Source: Proteiniphilum sp. X52 (GTDB taxonomy: Bacteria > Bacteroidota > Bacteroidia > Bacteroidales > Dysgonomonadaceae). From it: a stretch of DNA of 64,000 nt. The translations under genes were made by a program, and so were the position numbers. The DNA lies in contig NZ_RDSD01000017.1 in assembly GCF_003712195.1 (NCBI RefSeq), positions 30,394 through 94,393 on the forward strand, given 5' to 3'. Of this stretch, positions 54,312-62,038 are shown piece after piece; the stretch's first letter is position 1; every line of letters begins with the position of its first letter. The notes beneath the pieces are model-generated. The model was not told the origin of the DNA, did no database searches, and saw only the letters and a list, made by a program, of their open reading frames with translations.

Positions 54312-55845
54312 ACATCCTTATATTAGATATGCGCAGGCATTATTAATGGTTGAAAATGAATTGTCCTCTATCAATGAAATAACTTTAGATCATATTAAGG
54401 CTGAAATAGAAAAGGGGTTAAACTCATTTCGTGTGCATCCATCCGAGTCTATTGAGGGTAAAACAAAAGTGCAATATGTTTTTGATAAAATAGAAAAAGG
54501 AGATACAAAGAAGGGTGTTTTCCTTTCTCCTAATACGATTTCAAGCGATAAACAAGCCAAGAATCTTTGGGGTGCAGCAAATAAATATCTATCAGAAATT
54601 GATAATAGTAATTGTGGTGATTTGTCAAAATATACAGATATAGGGATGTCCGAAGTCCCAATTTCTGGTGAATTTCTTTCGTTTTCCGATAAAGGGAATA
54701 TTGGCAGAGGTAAGCCTAAAGCATCTATTAAAGAACAAGGTTTTGGAATCGTATCAACACTCACGCCATTGAAACCTTGTCTTCAATATAGAATTGGGAA
54801 AAAGGGTCAACCGGAGATGTTTAATGTTTGTATTATTCCCGATTTGCCGATTGATAAAATGATGGATTTCATTCGTGTTTTTAAGCAAATACGGATTCAA
54901 AAATTGGAAGGTGAATTATTAGTTGGCAACGTAGTGATTCAAGTTGACAAACAGGGTGAAATTAAAGATATTTCGCCCAAACGACCTTTGATTTATAATG
55001 GCAATTTCCCAAATCCACCGAAAAGCAGTGCTTTAGGAAACATTTCATTATTGGGAGCTATTGGTGAGTTTGCCAAACAATCAGAGGTATCTGATAGGGC
55101 ATTAAGCGTATTGGAAGGTCTTAAGAGTGCAACCATGTATATGATAAAATATGGCGGTGCTACAACTTTTACCTACAACCATCATATAGTTAACATGGCA
55201 AAAGAAGCCAAATTGAAAACAGTTGTTGACAGTCTCTACTATTCAAAATTATATAATCAAGATACACGCACAAGCATTAATACCGAATATCAAAAGTTTG
55301 ATTTGTTTACAAGTCGTTTTTTGCAATTATTCACACAACCTGCATTTAAAGATTTTCTATCGTTTCGTGCAGAATATCCTGAACCGGTACAATTATTACT
55401 AAACTTATATTTTATCAAAATGGAAAAAATAGATCCTAAAATTGTTGCTTCTGCCCGACAATTGGGTAGATGGCTAAACTTAGTTGCTTATTTTGCAGCT
55501 AAATCTGAAATTAAAGATGGTGCAAATAATTATTGGGGGGAACTCCGAAAAGTAAAGGCAAAAGTTCTTGTGGAAATGGAGAGTTCTGCTTTTGCAGCAA
55601 AAACTGGAGATGGTTTAGTTGCACAGGTGATAACTCGTGCGGGGCGTTTGTCGGGTATGGATGCTCCAGAGTCGGCATCATTATTTATGGAAAAAACGAT
55701 GAGCGGAGAACTACCTCTTGATTGTGCAAAAAATTTACTCATTGCGTTTTCAAGATTGAGAAATAAGAAACAGAAAGAAGAACAGCCGTCAAACATAACA
55801 GCTGAATACGGGGAAGATGATTCGGAAGATTTAAGTGAAGAATAA
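54304..55845 (+). CDS. cas8: Cas8 large subunit (type I-B, P. gingivalis-like subtype)
   Basis: The 513-residue protein has no catalytic motif, and I assign it mainly from position and size between cas5 and cas7. Features that fit are the N-terminal KHPYIRYAQALLMVENELSS, a central segment with STLTPLKPCLQYRIGKKGQP, and a helical C-terminal third (VASARQLGRWLNLVAYFAA, AQVITRAGRLSGMDAPESAS). The last could supply the small-subunit function. Cas8 recognises the PAM and recruits Cas3. The acidic, low-complexity tail (EEQPSNITAEYGEDDSEDLSEE, described in part) may be flexible. The gene is AT-rich, unlike cas6. Confidence 0.8.
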   Translation: MNKHPYIRYAQALLMVENELSSINEITLDHIKAEIEKGLNSFRVHPSESIEGKTKVQYVFDKIEKGDTKKGVFLSPNTISSDKQAKNLWGAANKYLSEIDNSNCGDLSKYTDIGMSEVPISGEFLSFSDKGNIGRGKPKASIKEQGFGIVSTLTPLKPCLQYRIGKKGQPEMFNVCIIPDLPIDKMMDFIRVFKQIRIQKLEGELLVGNVVIQVDKQGEIKDISPKRPLIYNGNFPNPPKSSALGNISLLGAIGEFAKQSEVSDRALSVLEGLKSATMYMIKYGGATTFTYNHHIVNMAKEAKLKTVVDSLYYSKLYNQDTRTSINTEYQKFDLFTSRFLQLFTQPAFKDFLSFRAEYPEPVQLLLNLYFIKMEKIDPKIVASARQLGRWLNLVAYFAAKSEIKDGANNYWGELRKVKAKVLVEMESSAFAAKTGDGLVAQVITRAGRLSGMDAPESASLFMEKTMSGELPLDCAKNLLIAFSRLRNKKQKEEQPSNITAEYGEDDSEDLSEE

Positions 55846-55866
55846 CAACATTAAAAATACATTGAC

Positions 55867-56790
55867 ATGGAAATTAAAGGAATTTTAGTAACAACACTTG
55901 CACCATTTGAAAATCACATCGCAAATGGTGGTGAAAAATTATTAGGCAATGCCTCTTCCATCAAAAGAAGGCCGGATGGGCGTGTATATATTTCCGGACA
56001 AATGCAACGTCACGTATTGTTTTCTGCGATAGACCGTATTAATATTAGTGATCCAAATCACGGAGATACATTTGTGTCAAATGGAGATGGAGTCAGTAAT
56101 AAAATTGAAATAGATTTACGCGCTGATATGGGCGGATTTATGCATCCATCAAAAGGAGATTATTCAGGGCGAAGAACAGCTCCTCTTTCTGTAACGCCTG
56201 CCGTTGCTATGAAAGAGAGTGAAATTGGGCGTGATTTATTGGTACGTTTAAAAACGGATATAACTGAATCATCTCAAGATCAAGCACTGGCTACAAAAGA
56301 ATTTAGTGAATATGATTTAATGCACATGAATTTTTTTCTTGATATCAGTGCTTTGAGTATTTCAAAGGCATTTAAATATGAAGGAAGTTTTAATTTAGGT
56401 ACGCAATACTATAAACATGCCAATGAAGAAGAACGTAAACGCCGCGTTCGCTTGTACTTGGAAGCCACTAAATCGATGAATGATTATGCCAACCAAGCGC
56501 GCAATGCTGTAAGTGGCGAACCTCAACAAGTCCTTATTGTGTTTGATACTATATTAAGTCGTAAGGCAAGTAGATATTTCACAGCAAATGAACAAGAACG
56601 GAATAATATCTTAGAAGAACTAGACGCAAGAGGGGCAACCTATTTTATAGGTGATGATAAATCTGAAAATAGTGTTTATCGTGCATACGAAGAAGCGTTA
56701 GCCTTTTTGGAAAATAATGATAATACGCTTTTTGATCCTTCAAATAACGCAGAAGTAAAGACTTTCCAAGAAGTATTTGCCAATGCCTAA
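55867..56790 (+). CDS. cas7: Cas7 backbone subunit (DevR/Cst2-like, type I-B)
   Basis: The 307-residue protein shows the Cas7 RAMP fold of the DevR/Cst2 type. It starts EIKGILVTTLAPFENHI. The RNA-binding strand has RVYISGQMQRHVLFSAIDRI. The thumb region has MGGFMHPSKGDYSGRRTAPLS followed by VTPAVAMKESE. FNLGTQYYKHANEEERKRRVR and a final DDKSENSVYRAYEEALAF complete it. Several copies form the Cascade backbone along the crRNA spacer. It is 21 bp after cas8 and overlaps cas3 by 8 bp. Confidence 0.88.
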   Translation: MEIKGILVTTLAPFENHIANGGEKLLGNASSIKRRPDGRVYISGQMQRHVLFSAIDRINISDPNHGDTFVSNGDGVSNKIEIDLRADMGGFMHPSKGDYSGRRTAPLSVTPAVAMKESEIGRDLLVRLKTDITESSQDQALATKEFSEYDLMHMNFFLDISALSISKAFKYEGSFNLGTQYYKHANEEERKRRVRLYLEATKSMNDYANQARNAVSGEPQQVLIVFDTILSRKASRYFTANEQERNNILEELDARGATYFIGDDKSENSVYRAYEEALAFLENNDNTLFDPSNNAEVKTFQEVFANA

Positions 56791-59062
56791 ATTTAAGTTT
56801 CCAATATTAGCAAAACCTTCGGGTGTTACATTAGATCAGCATAGATTTAATGTAGTGTCCGAGGGTATGCTATTGGTGGAACAAAGACCATTTGTTGTTG
56901 AAAAATATAAGCAACGAGTCGGAAAGAGTTTATCGAGAAGGCTAAGTCTTGTTTGCCAATACCATGATGACGGCAAAATGAATGAAAAATGGCAATATGC
57001 TTGTCAAAAGGATTTTGAGGATTTTTTTGAGTGGCAAATAAAGCACAATGGGACTTTTAAAGATTATGCTCAACATAATATTGATAAAGCCGGTAAAAAC
57101 ATTAGACTTGCCGGTGTCCGACATGAGTGGCAATCTTTGCTCTTGAATAAAACCAAGAACATGTCTATTGTCCTTCAGGCTGCTATCGCAGCTCATCATG
57201 GAAAATTAGGTTTTAGTTTTGAACAACGATGGATCGAAGAAAAGGTTGAATGTTTTTGGAAAGACTTTCAAAGAGAATCGAATCGTAAAAATGAAACTTT
57301 GAATTTAGCACAACTAGCAAAGGTTCAGTATGAATTTGCAGGCGTAAGGGGCTTATTGCAATTGGCAGATCATAGAGCAAGTGCAAAGGAGGACGAAGAT
57401 GTAGTGCCGGATCATACTCGTTTTAATTATCAATTTCCATTTCCTTCAAAAAGAGGTGTTCAAGAATTAGTGGAAAAACATTGGAAAGAAGATCTTCTTT
57501 TGGTAAGGGCACCCACCGGTGCCGGCAAAACAGATGCTTCGTTATTGTGGGCTTCATTACAAATTGCAAACAAACGTGCCGACAGGCTCATTATTGCCAT
57601 GCCCACAAGGTTTACATCCAATGCACTATCCATCAGTGTTGCTGAGAATCTTTCAGATACAGGGTTATACCATTCAAGCGCTTGGTTTAATAAATTTCAA
57701 AATAAAATTGAAAATGGTGAAATAGAAAGACAAAAAGCAAAAAAAATACATGAATTTGCACGTTTGCTTGAGACTCCGGTAACCATTTGTACTATTGACC
57801 ATTTGTTGATGGCTCTAACATTGACAAGAGAAGATCACCATTTGATAACATTTAACTTGGCAAATTCTTGCCTAGTCATTGATGAGGCCGATTTCTACGA
57901 TGAATTTACACAAGCCAATATTTTGGTACTCTTTGAAATTCTAAAAAGTTGGAATGTCCCAGTATTGCTGATGAGTGCTTCTCTACCGGAATCAGTTCTG
58001 GTTGAATATCAAAATATTGGATATTCTGTAAACGAAATCCTAGAGGATGTATCAGATAATACTCGAAAACGTTTTAAAATAAAAGATATTTGTGAATATG
58101 AAAAGCCTGATGATATTGCCGATATATTGATTTTGATGGCGAAAAGAGGAAGTGGGATTATTTATGCCAATACGGTGGATAAAGCGGTTTCTTATTATAA
58201 ATGGTTTCAAGAATATAATAATAACTCTTTAGAAAAGATTGAGGTTTGTCTTTACCATAGTCGGTTTACCGAGCCGGATAAAGAGAAAAAAGAAAAAGAG
58301 ATTATCGCAATGCTCGGACGTAGTGCATGGGAAAATAATAATGCTCATGGCATCGTAATTATGACACAAATTGGTGAAATGAGTATTAATATTAGTGCTG
58401 ATATGATGATTACTGAGGTTTGTCCGATTGATAGGCTGACCCAACGAGCCGGAAGAATGTGCCGTTTTGATAAAACAAAAATTGGAGAGCTTTATGTGCT
58501 TATACCCCAAAAAGATGATGGCTTATATCCTGCGCCTTACGGTTCCTTTGATTTACATACGAAATCATGGTCATCATGCGAACCTTTATCAAAGACGATT
58601 CAATTATTGAAGAGAAAATCTTATAGCGCAGAGGAATTAGTGGATTTGCTTAACGTGATATATGAACAGAAGGTTAATTATTCCTCGAAATCCATAGAAA
58701 ATGCAAATAATCTGAAAAGTTATTTTATGATGAATTGGCTTATTAATCCACAACAAAAAAGTGATGAAGATGCTGATTCTGTGAATTTTTGGAGAAGTCG
58801 AGACATAATGCCTCAAGACACAGTATTTGTTCAAAAACCTGATTCGAGATTCTTTTCAAATTATCTGGAATTTCAAAATTGGAAAATTTATTATTCTGTA
58901 GAACTGCCTATTTATATTATTAATAGTGGAATGATGCAGCATAAAATTGACGTTATTAACATTAGAATAAAAGATGAAGAAAAGAGTATTTATGTAATAC
59001 GAGAAAATTTTTACGGTAATGAAATGGGAGCAATGTTTACAGAAGAAAATATCTTTCTGTAA
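56783..59062 (+). CDS. cas3: Cas3 HD nuclease-helicase
   Basis: The ATG at 56783 (MPKFKFPIL, 759 residues) overlaps cas7 by 8 bp; a TTG two codons earlier is less likely. The N-terminal HD nuclease domain has His61-Asp62 in CQYHDDGK, His114, His138-His139 in AAHHGK, and Asp196 in LQLADHRAS, so all metal ligands seem present. The SF2 helicase follows, with Walker A APTGAGKT (243-250), DEAD box VIDEADFYDE (367-370), motif III LLMSASLPE, and motif VI LTQRAGRMCRF. It unwinds and degrades the target strand after Cascade binding. It is a full Cas3, not a split form. Confidence 0.95.
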   Translation: MPKFKFPILAKPSGVTLDQHRFNVVSEGMLLVEQRPFVVEKYKQRVGKSLSRRLSLVCQYHDDGKMNEKWQYACQKDFEDFFEWQIKHNGTFKDYAQHNIDKAGKNIRLAGVRHEWQSLLLNKTKNMSIVLQAAIAAHHGKLGFSFEQRWIEEKVECFWKDFQRESNRKNETLNLAQLAKVQYEFAGVRGLLQLADHRASAKEDEDVVPDHTRFNYQFPFPSKRGVQELVEKHWKEDLLLVRAPTGAGKTDASLLWASLQIANKRADRLIIAMPTRFTSNALSISVAENLSDTGLYHSSAWFNKFQNKIENGEIERQKAKKIHEFARLLETPVTICTIDHLLMALTLTREDHHLITFNLANSCLVIDEADFYDEFTQANILVLFEILKSWNVPVLLMSASLPESVLVEYQNIGYSVNEILEDVSDNTRKRFKIKDICEYEKPDDIADILILMAKRGSGIIYANTVDKAVSYYKWFQEYNNNSLEKIEVCLYHSRFTEPDKEKKEKEIIAMLGRSAWENNNAHGIVIMTQIGEMSINISADMMITEVCPIDRLTQRAGRMCRFDKTKIGELYVLIPQKDDGLYPAPYGSFDLHTKSWSSCEPLSKTIQLLKRKSYSAEELVDLLNVIYEQKVNYSSKSIENANNLKSYFMMNWLINPQQKSDEDADSVNFWRSRDIMPQDTVFVQKPDSRFFSNYLEFQNWKIYYSVELPIYIINSGMMQHKIDVINIRIKDEEKSIYVIRENFYGNEMGAMFTEENIFL

Positions 59063-59096
59063 GTCTTTATAAACTTCAATTTAAATTTTTATCACC

Positions 59097-59651
59097 ATGT
59101 CCAAATCCTCCCTCAAAAAACACCTCCAATCCCTTACTCAGGAACAAATCATAGAGGTGATATTGGAAGCGTACGGCAACAGCAAAGCCGTGCAGGAGTA
59201 TTTCGACTTTTACTTGAAGCCGGATGATAAAGAGAAAGCAAAGAAATACAAAGCCATCATCGAGAAAGAATTCGGCGTAAAGAATCCGATGAAAGCCGGT
59301 TTGAAATTCTCCGTTGCGAAAAAAGCCATTTCGGAATTCGCTTCGTTCAAGCCCTCGCCTGAAACGTTGGCGGATGTCATGCTTACGCTGCCCGAGGCGG
59401 CTTGCTGGTTCACATACGAATTCGGCGATATGGATGAACCTTTCTACAATGCTGCCCATAACAATTTCAAGCGGGCTGTGGAGTTTATTCACAAGCACGG
59501 ATTGCTCGACAAGTTCAAGAAGCGATGCAACGACTGCGTCATGTACGCGTCGCCCTGCGGATACGGGTTTGCCGATGAAATCGCCGAGGTGTTCTACGAG
59601 TATTATGGGGAAGATGCAACATTCGTGAATAAATACGGAGATAAATCTTGA
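59097..59651 (+). CDS. DUF6155-like protein inside the cas operon
   Basis: The 184-residue, mostly helical protein begins SKSSLKKHLQSLTQEQIIEV and has a conserved-looking YFDFYLKPDDKEKAKKYKAII, then ASFKPSPETLADVMLTLPE. It ends in a Cys-containing RCNDCVMYASPCGYGFADEI segment. This looks like the DUF6155 family of Bacteroidota, of unknown function. Here it lies 34 bp after cas3 and is higher in GC than cas3, more like cas4, cas1 and the pRiA4b-type gene. Together those two non-cas genes bracket the AT-rich effector genes. No membrane segment or enzymatic motif is visible. Three Cys in the C-terminal part could bind metal, but this is only a possibility. Confidence 0.65.
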   Translation: MSKSSLKKHLQSLTQEQIIEVILEAYGNSKAVQEYFDFYLKPDDKEKAKKYKAIIEKEFGVKNPMKAGLKFSVAKKAISEFASFKPSPETLADVMLTLPEAACWFTYEFGDMDEPFYNAAHNNFKRAVEFIHKHGLLDKFKKRCNDCVMYASPCGYGFADEIAEVFYEYYGEDATFVNKYGDKS

Positions 59652-59670
59652 ATTTCATCCTCCTTAATAA

Positions 59671-59913
59671 TATGACCGGAGCACTCAATCTGTCAAAAAT
59701 TATTTCTCAAAAGATGTCGGCCTCTATCTTTATCTTGTAGAATTGCAAGCCACAACGCATAAAACCATCTACATGATCGACCGGATCAAGAAATTGGACG
59801 ATTTTTTGAAGCTTCCGGGAAAGGAGTTGCCGGCGCATTCCGGGAAAAAACACAAAGAGGTGGCAAAAGAAAAGGCAGATGCCGAATATGATAAACTAAA
59901 AGAGCGTTCGTAG
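59671..59913 (+). pseudogene. RhuM-like gene fragment between DUF6155-like gene and cas4
   Basis: An 80-codon open frame without an acceptable start codon at its beginning runs to a TAG at 59911. It includes NYFSKDVGLYLYLVELQATT, MIDRIKKLDDFLKLPGKELP, then HSGKKHKEVAKEKADAEYDK. The pattern of an aspartate-rich DDFLKLPGKE, then GK...EVAKEKA..EYDK resembles the C-terminal part of RhuM virulence-family proteins found near restriction and mobile loci. The N-terminal two thirds is missing. It is probably a relic of a deleted gene, which explains the 338-bp gap in an otherwise tight operon. A Met at residue 35 could begin a short peptide, but I see no ribosome site. Confidence 0.5.
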
Positions 59914-59989
59914 TATCAATTATCACCCGTGGAGATGCATTTTTTGCAGTATTTCGAAGAAAAACAAACTGAAGTCAACGTCTTAAAAT

Positions 59990-60532
59990 ATGAACCTCAC
60001 GGCAACCCATATCAACTATTATCAGCTCTGTCGGCGAAAACTTTGGCTTTTTTCCAACGGAATCAGTATGGAGCACACCTCCGACACGGTGTACGACGGC
60101 AAATTGTTGCACGAGAGCTCGTATCCTCAACGTGCCCAGCGTAATGAGGAGATGCTTATCTCCGCCGAATACGAAGGCATTACCTTAATCGGGAAAATCG
60201 ACTATTTCGACGCCCGAAATAACGTTATTCACGAGATTAAGCGCAGCGACAAGGTGGAGGAAGCGCACATCCGGCAGGTAAAATTCTACCTTTGGCTCTT
60301 GGAACTCAATGGCGTTGAAGGAGCTACGGGCTTGTTGGAATATCCCAAATTGCGAAAAACCGATGAAGTGTTTCTTTCGGAAGACGATAGGGGGCAGCTC
60401 AAAAAAGCGGTATCGGTAATCAAATCGCTTCTCGATAGCGACACCTGTCCGCCCATTTTGGGTGCAAAAATTTGCAAAAGTTGCAGCTATTTTGATTTTT
60501 GTTATTCGCGGGAAGAAATTTCCGACCGCTAA
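59990..60532 (+). CDS. cas4: Cas4 exonuclease
   Basis: The 180-residue protein has the PD-(D/E)xK nuclease core: Asp71 in GKIDYF, Glu82 and Lys84 in HEIKRS, and Gln96 in RQVKFYLWLL (motif III). The 4Fe-4S cluster Cys residues are Cys14 (QLCRRKLWL) and Cys162, Cys165, Cys171 (ICKSCSYFDFCY). His41 is the additional metal ligand candidate. Cas4 trims prespacers and selects PAM-bearing fragments together with Cas1-Cas2. The start MNLTATHINYYQLC is standard. Cas1 follows after 14 bp. Confidence 0.94.
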   Translation: MNLTATHINYYQLCRRKLWLFSNGISMEHTSDTVYDGKLLHESSYPQRAQRNEEMLISAEYEGITLIGKIDYFDARNNVIHEIKRSDKVEEAHIRQVKFYLWLLELNGVEGATGLLEYPKLRKTDEVFLSEDDRGQLKKAVSVIKSLLDSDTCPPILGAKICKSCSYFDFCYSREEISDR

Positions 60533-60546
60533 TCAATGATTTTTGT

Positions 60547-61563
60547 ATGAAAAAGACCTACTACCTTTTCAATCCCGGTCGCTTGTCGCGCAAAGACAAC
60601 ACCCTGAAATTTGTGCCCATAGAAGAAGATGGAAACGGCATAGAGCGAGAGGGGCAAGCCCGTTATATCCCTGTTGAAACCGTCGATCAGTTCTATGTGT
60701 TCGGTTCGCTCGATGCCAACAGTGCGCTGTACAATTTTCTCGGACAAAATGATATTGCCTTGCACTTCTTCGATTATTACGAGAATTATACCGGATCGTT
60801 TATGCCGCGGGACTCGTTACTTTCGGGGCGGATGATTCTGGCGCAGACCAAAGCTTTCCAAGATAAAAAACGCCGTATGGAAATTGCCCGACAATTTATT
60901 CACGGGGCAGCATACAACATGCAAAAAAACCTGCAATACTACAATCGGCGGGGAAAAGATATGGAGCCTTTCCTGGAACAGATAAAAAACCATGCCGAAG
61001 GTATTGAACAGGCTTCCGCGCCCGAAGAGCTTATGGGTATTGAAGGGAATATCCGGCAGGTATATTACGACGCATTTAACCTTATTCTCAACGATTTCGA
61101 GATGGGAAACCGCAGCAAACAGCCACCCCGTAATGAAGTAAACGCTCTTGTTTCGTTCGGCAATATGATGTGTTATTCACAATGTTTACGAGCCATTCAT
61201 CAAACGCAACTTAATCCCACGGTCAGCTATCTGCATACCCCCGGCGAACGTCGATACTCCTTGGCGTTGGACGTTGCCGAAATTTTCAAGCCGATTATTG
61301 TCGATCGGGTTATTTTCAAGCTGCTCAATAAGAAAGAGATACAAGAACGCCATTTCGACAAACGCCTGAACAGTTGCCTGTTGAATCCCTCCGGAAAGAA
61401 AATTTTTGTGAAGAGTATGGACGAACGTTTTGACGAAACCATCAAGCACCGTTCGCTTAACCGCAATGTGAGCTACAAGCATCTGATAAAACTCGAATGT
61501 TATAAACTTGCGAAGCATTTGCTCGGAATGGAAAGCTATAAACCGTTTAAAATGTATTGGTGA
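60547..61563 (+). CDS. cas1: Cas1 integrase (type I-B)
   Basis: The ATG at 60547 (MKKTYYLFNPGRLSRK) gives 338 residues; the frame is open back to 60499 but that region overlaps cas4. Metal-binding residues are Glu166 in LMGIEGNIR, His230 in SYLHTPGE and Glu245 in LDVAEIFKP, the expected E-H-E/D triad with normal spacing. It integrates spacers at the leader-proximal repeat as a complex with Cas2. The stop overlaps the cas2 start in a TGATG junction, which suggests translational coupling. Confidence 0.96.
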   Translation: MKKTYYLFNPGRLSRKDNTLKFVPIEEDGNGIEREGQARYIPVETVDQFYVFGSLDANSALYNFLGQNDIALHFFDYYENYTGSFMPRDSLLSGRMILAQTKAFQDKKRRMEIARQFIHGAAYNMQKNLQYYNRRGKDMEPFLEQIKNHAEGIEQASAPEELMGIEGNIRQVYYDAFNLILNDFEMGNRSKQPPRNEVNALVSFGNMMCYSQCLRAIHQTQLNPTVSYLHTPGERRYSLALDVAEIFKPIIVDRVIFKLLNKKEIQERHFDKRLNSCLLNPSGKKIFVKSMDERFDETIKHRSLNRNVSYKHLIKLECYKLAKHLLGMESYKPFKMYW

Positions 61564-61826
61564 TGTATGTAATTTTGGTTTACGACTGTGGCGAAAAACG
61601 AGTCGGCAAAATGTTGAAACTTTGTCGCAGATATTTAAATTGGATACAAAATTCAGTTTTCGAGGGTGAAATTTCCGAAGTTAAACTAAAAGAATTAACT
61701 TTGAAAGCTGGGAAAATAATGAATCTGGAAGAAGACAGTTTGATTGTTTTTTCGGGACGGACCGAAAAATGGCTGGATAAGCAAATAGTTGGAAAAGAAC
61801 GTAGTAGTATTGATAATTTTCTTTAA
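61563..61826 (+). CDS. cas2: Cas2
   Basis: The ATG at 61563 (MYVILVYDCGEKRVGKMLK) gives an 87-residue protein of normal Cas2 size. Asp8 lies in the conserved first strand VYDCG. The segment RRYLNWIQNSVFEGEIS is the classic second block. A longer start at TTG 61557 is unlikely. It forms the central dimer of the Cas1-Cas2 integration complex. It is the last cas gene; the leader and array follow on the same strand. Confidence 0.95.
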   Translation: MYVILVYDCGEKRVGKMLKLCRRYLNWIQNSVFEGEISEVKLKELTLKAGKIMNLEEDSLIVFSGRTEKWLDKQIVGKERSSIDNFL

Positions 61827-62038
61827 ACGATTGTCGGTAACATCGCTTTTTCTGGGTAAAACGATAACTGTTGGAATAAGAAGTTCTTTGACATGTTGAA
61901 AATCAATAAATAAAACAAGTTGTCGATAGTCCGGATTTTTTATATCAATGGACATCGACAACTTTTCTTGTCATTTTTTTGTATTTTGTTATGGTTGAAT
62001 GCCTGATATTCAGCCATATTTTTCACCGTTTATAGCGG
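61827..62038 (+). promoter_or_regulatory. CRISPR leader
   Basis: These 212 bp of AT-rich DNA lie between cas2 and the first repeat. They must carry the array promoter and the integration signals. The repeat ends in ATTGAAAT, the usual 5' tag orientation for type I-B, which supports a leader on this side. A near-match to TAnnTTTG lies at about 61979-61989 (TTTGTATTTTG), one base short. Confidence 0.7.
61917..61964 (+). terminator. Hairpin in the leader, probable cas operon terminator
   Basis: AAGTTGTCGAT (61917-61927) pairs perfectly with ATCGACAACTT (61954-61964). After one bulged A, GTCC/GGAC add four more pairs. It is followed by TTTTCTTGTCATTTTTTT. It would end the cas mRNA 90 bp past cas2 and keep the array on its own promoter. 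Confidence 0.65.

Noticed and set aside
59929..60144. 71-codon frame overlapping the cas4 start
   Set aside because: Out-of-frame shadow of cas4; the cas4 frame carries all catalytic residues from the ATG at 59990.
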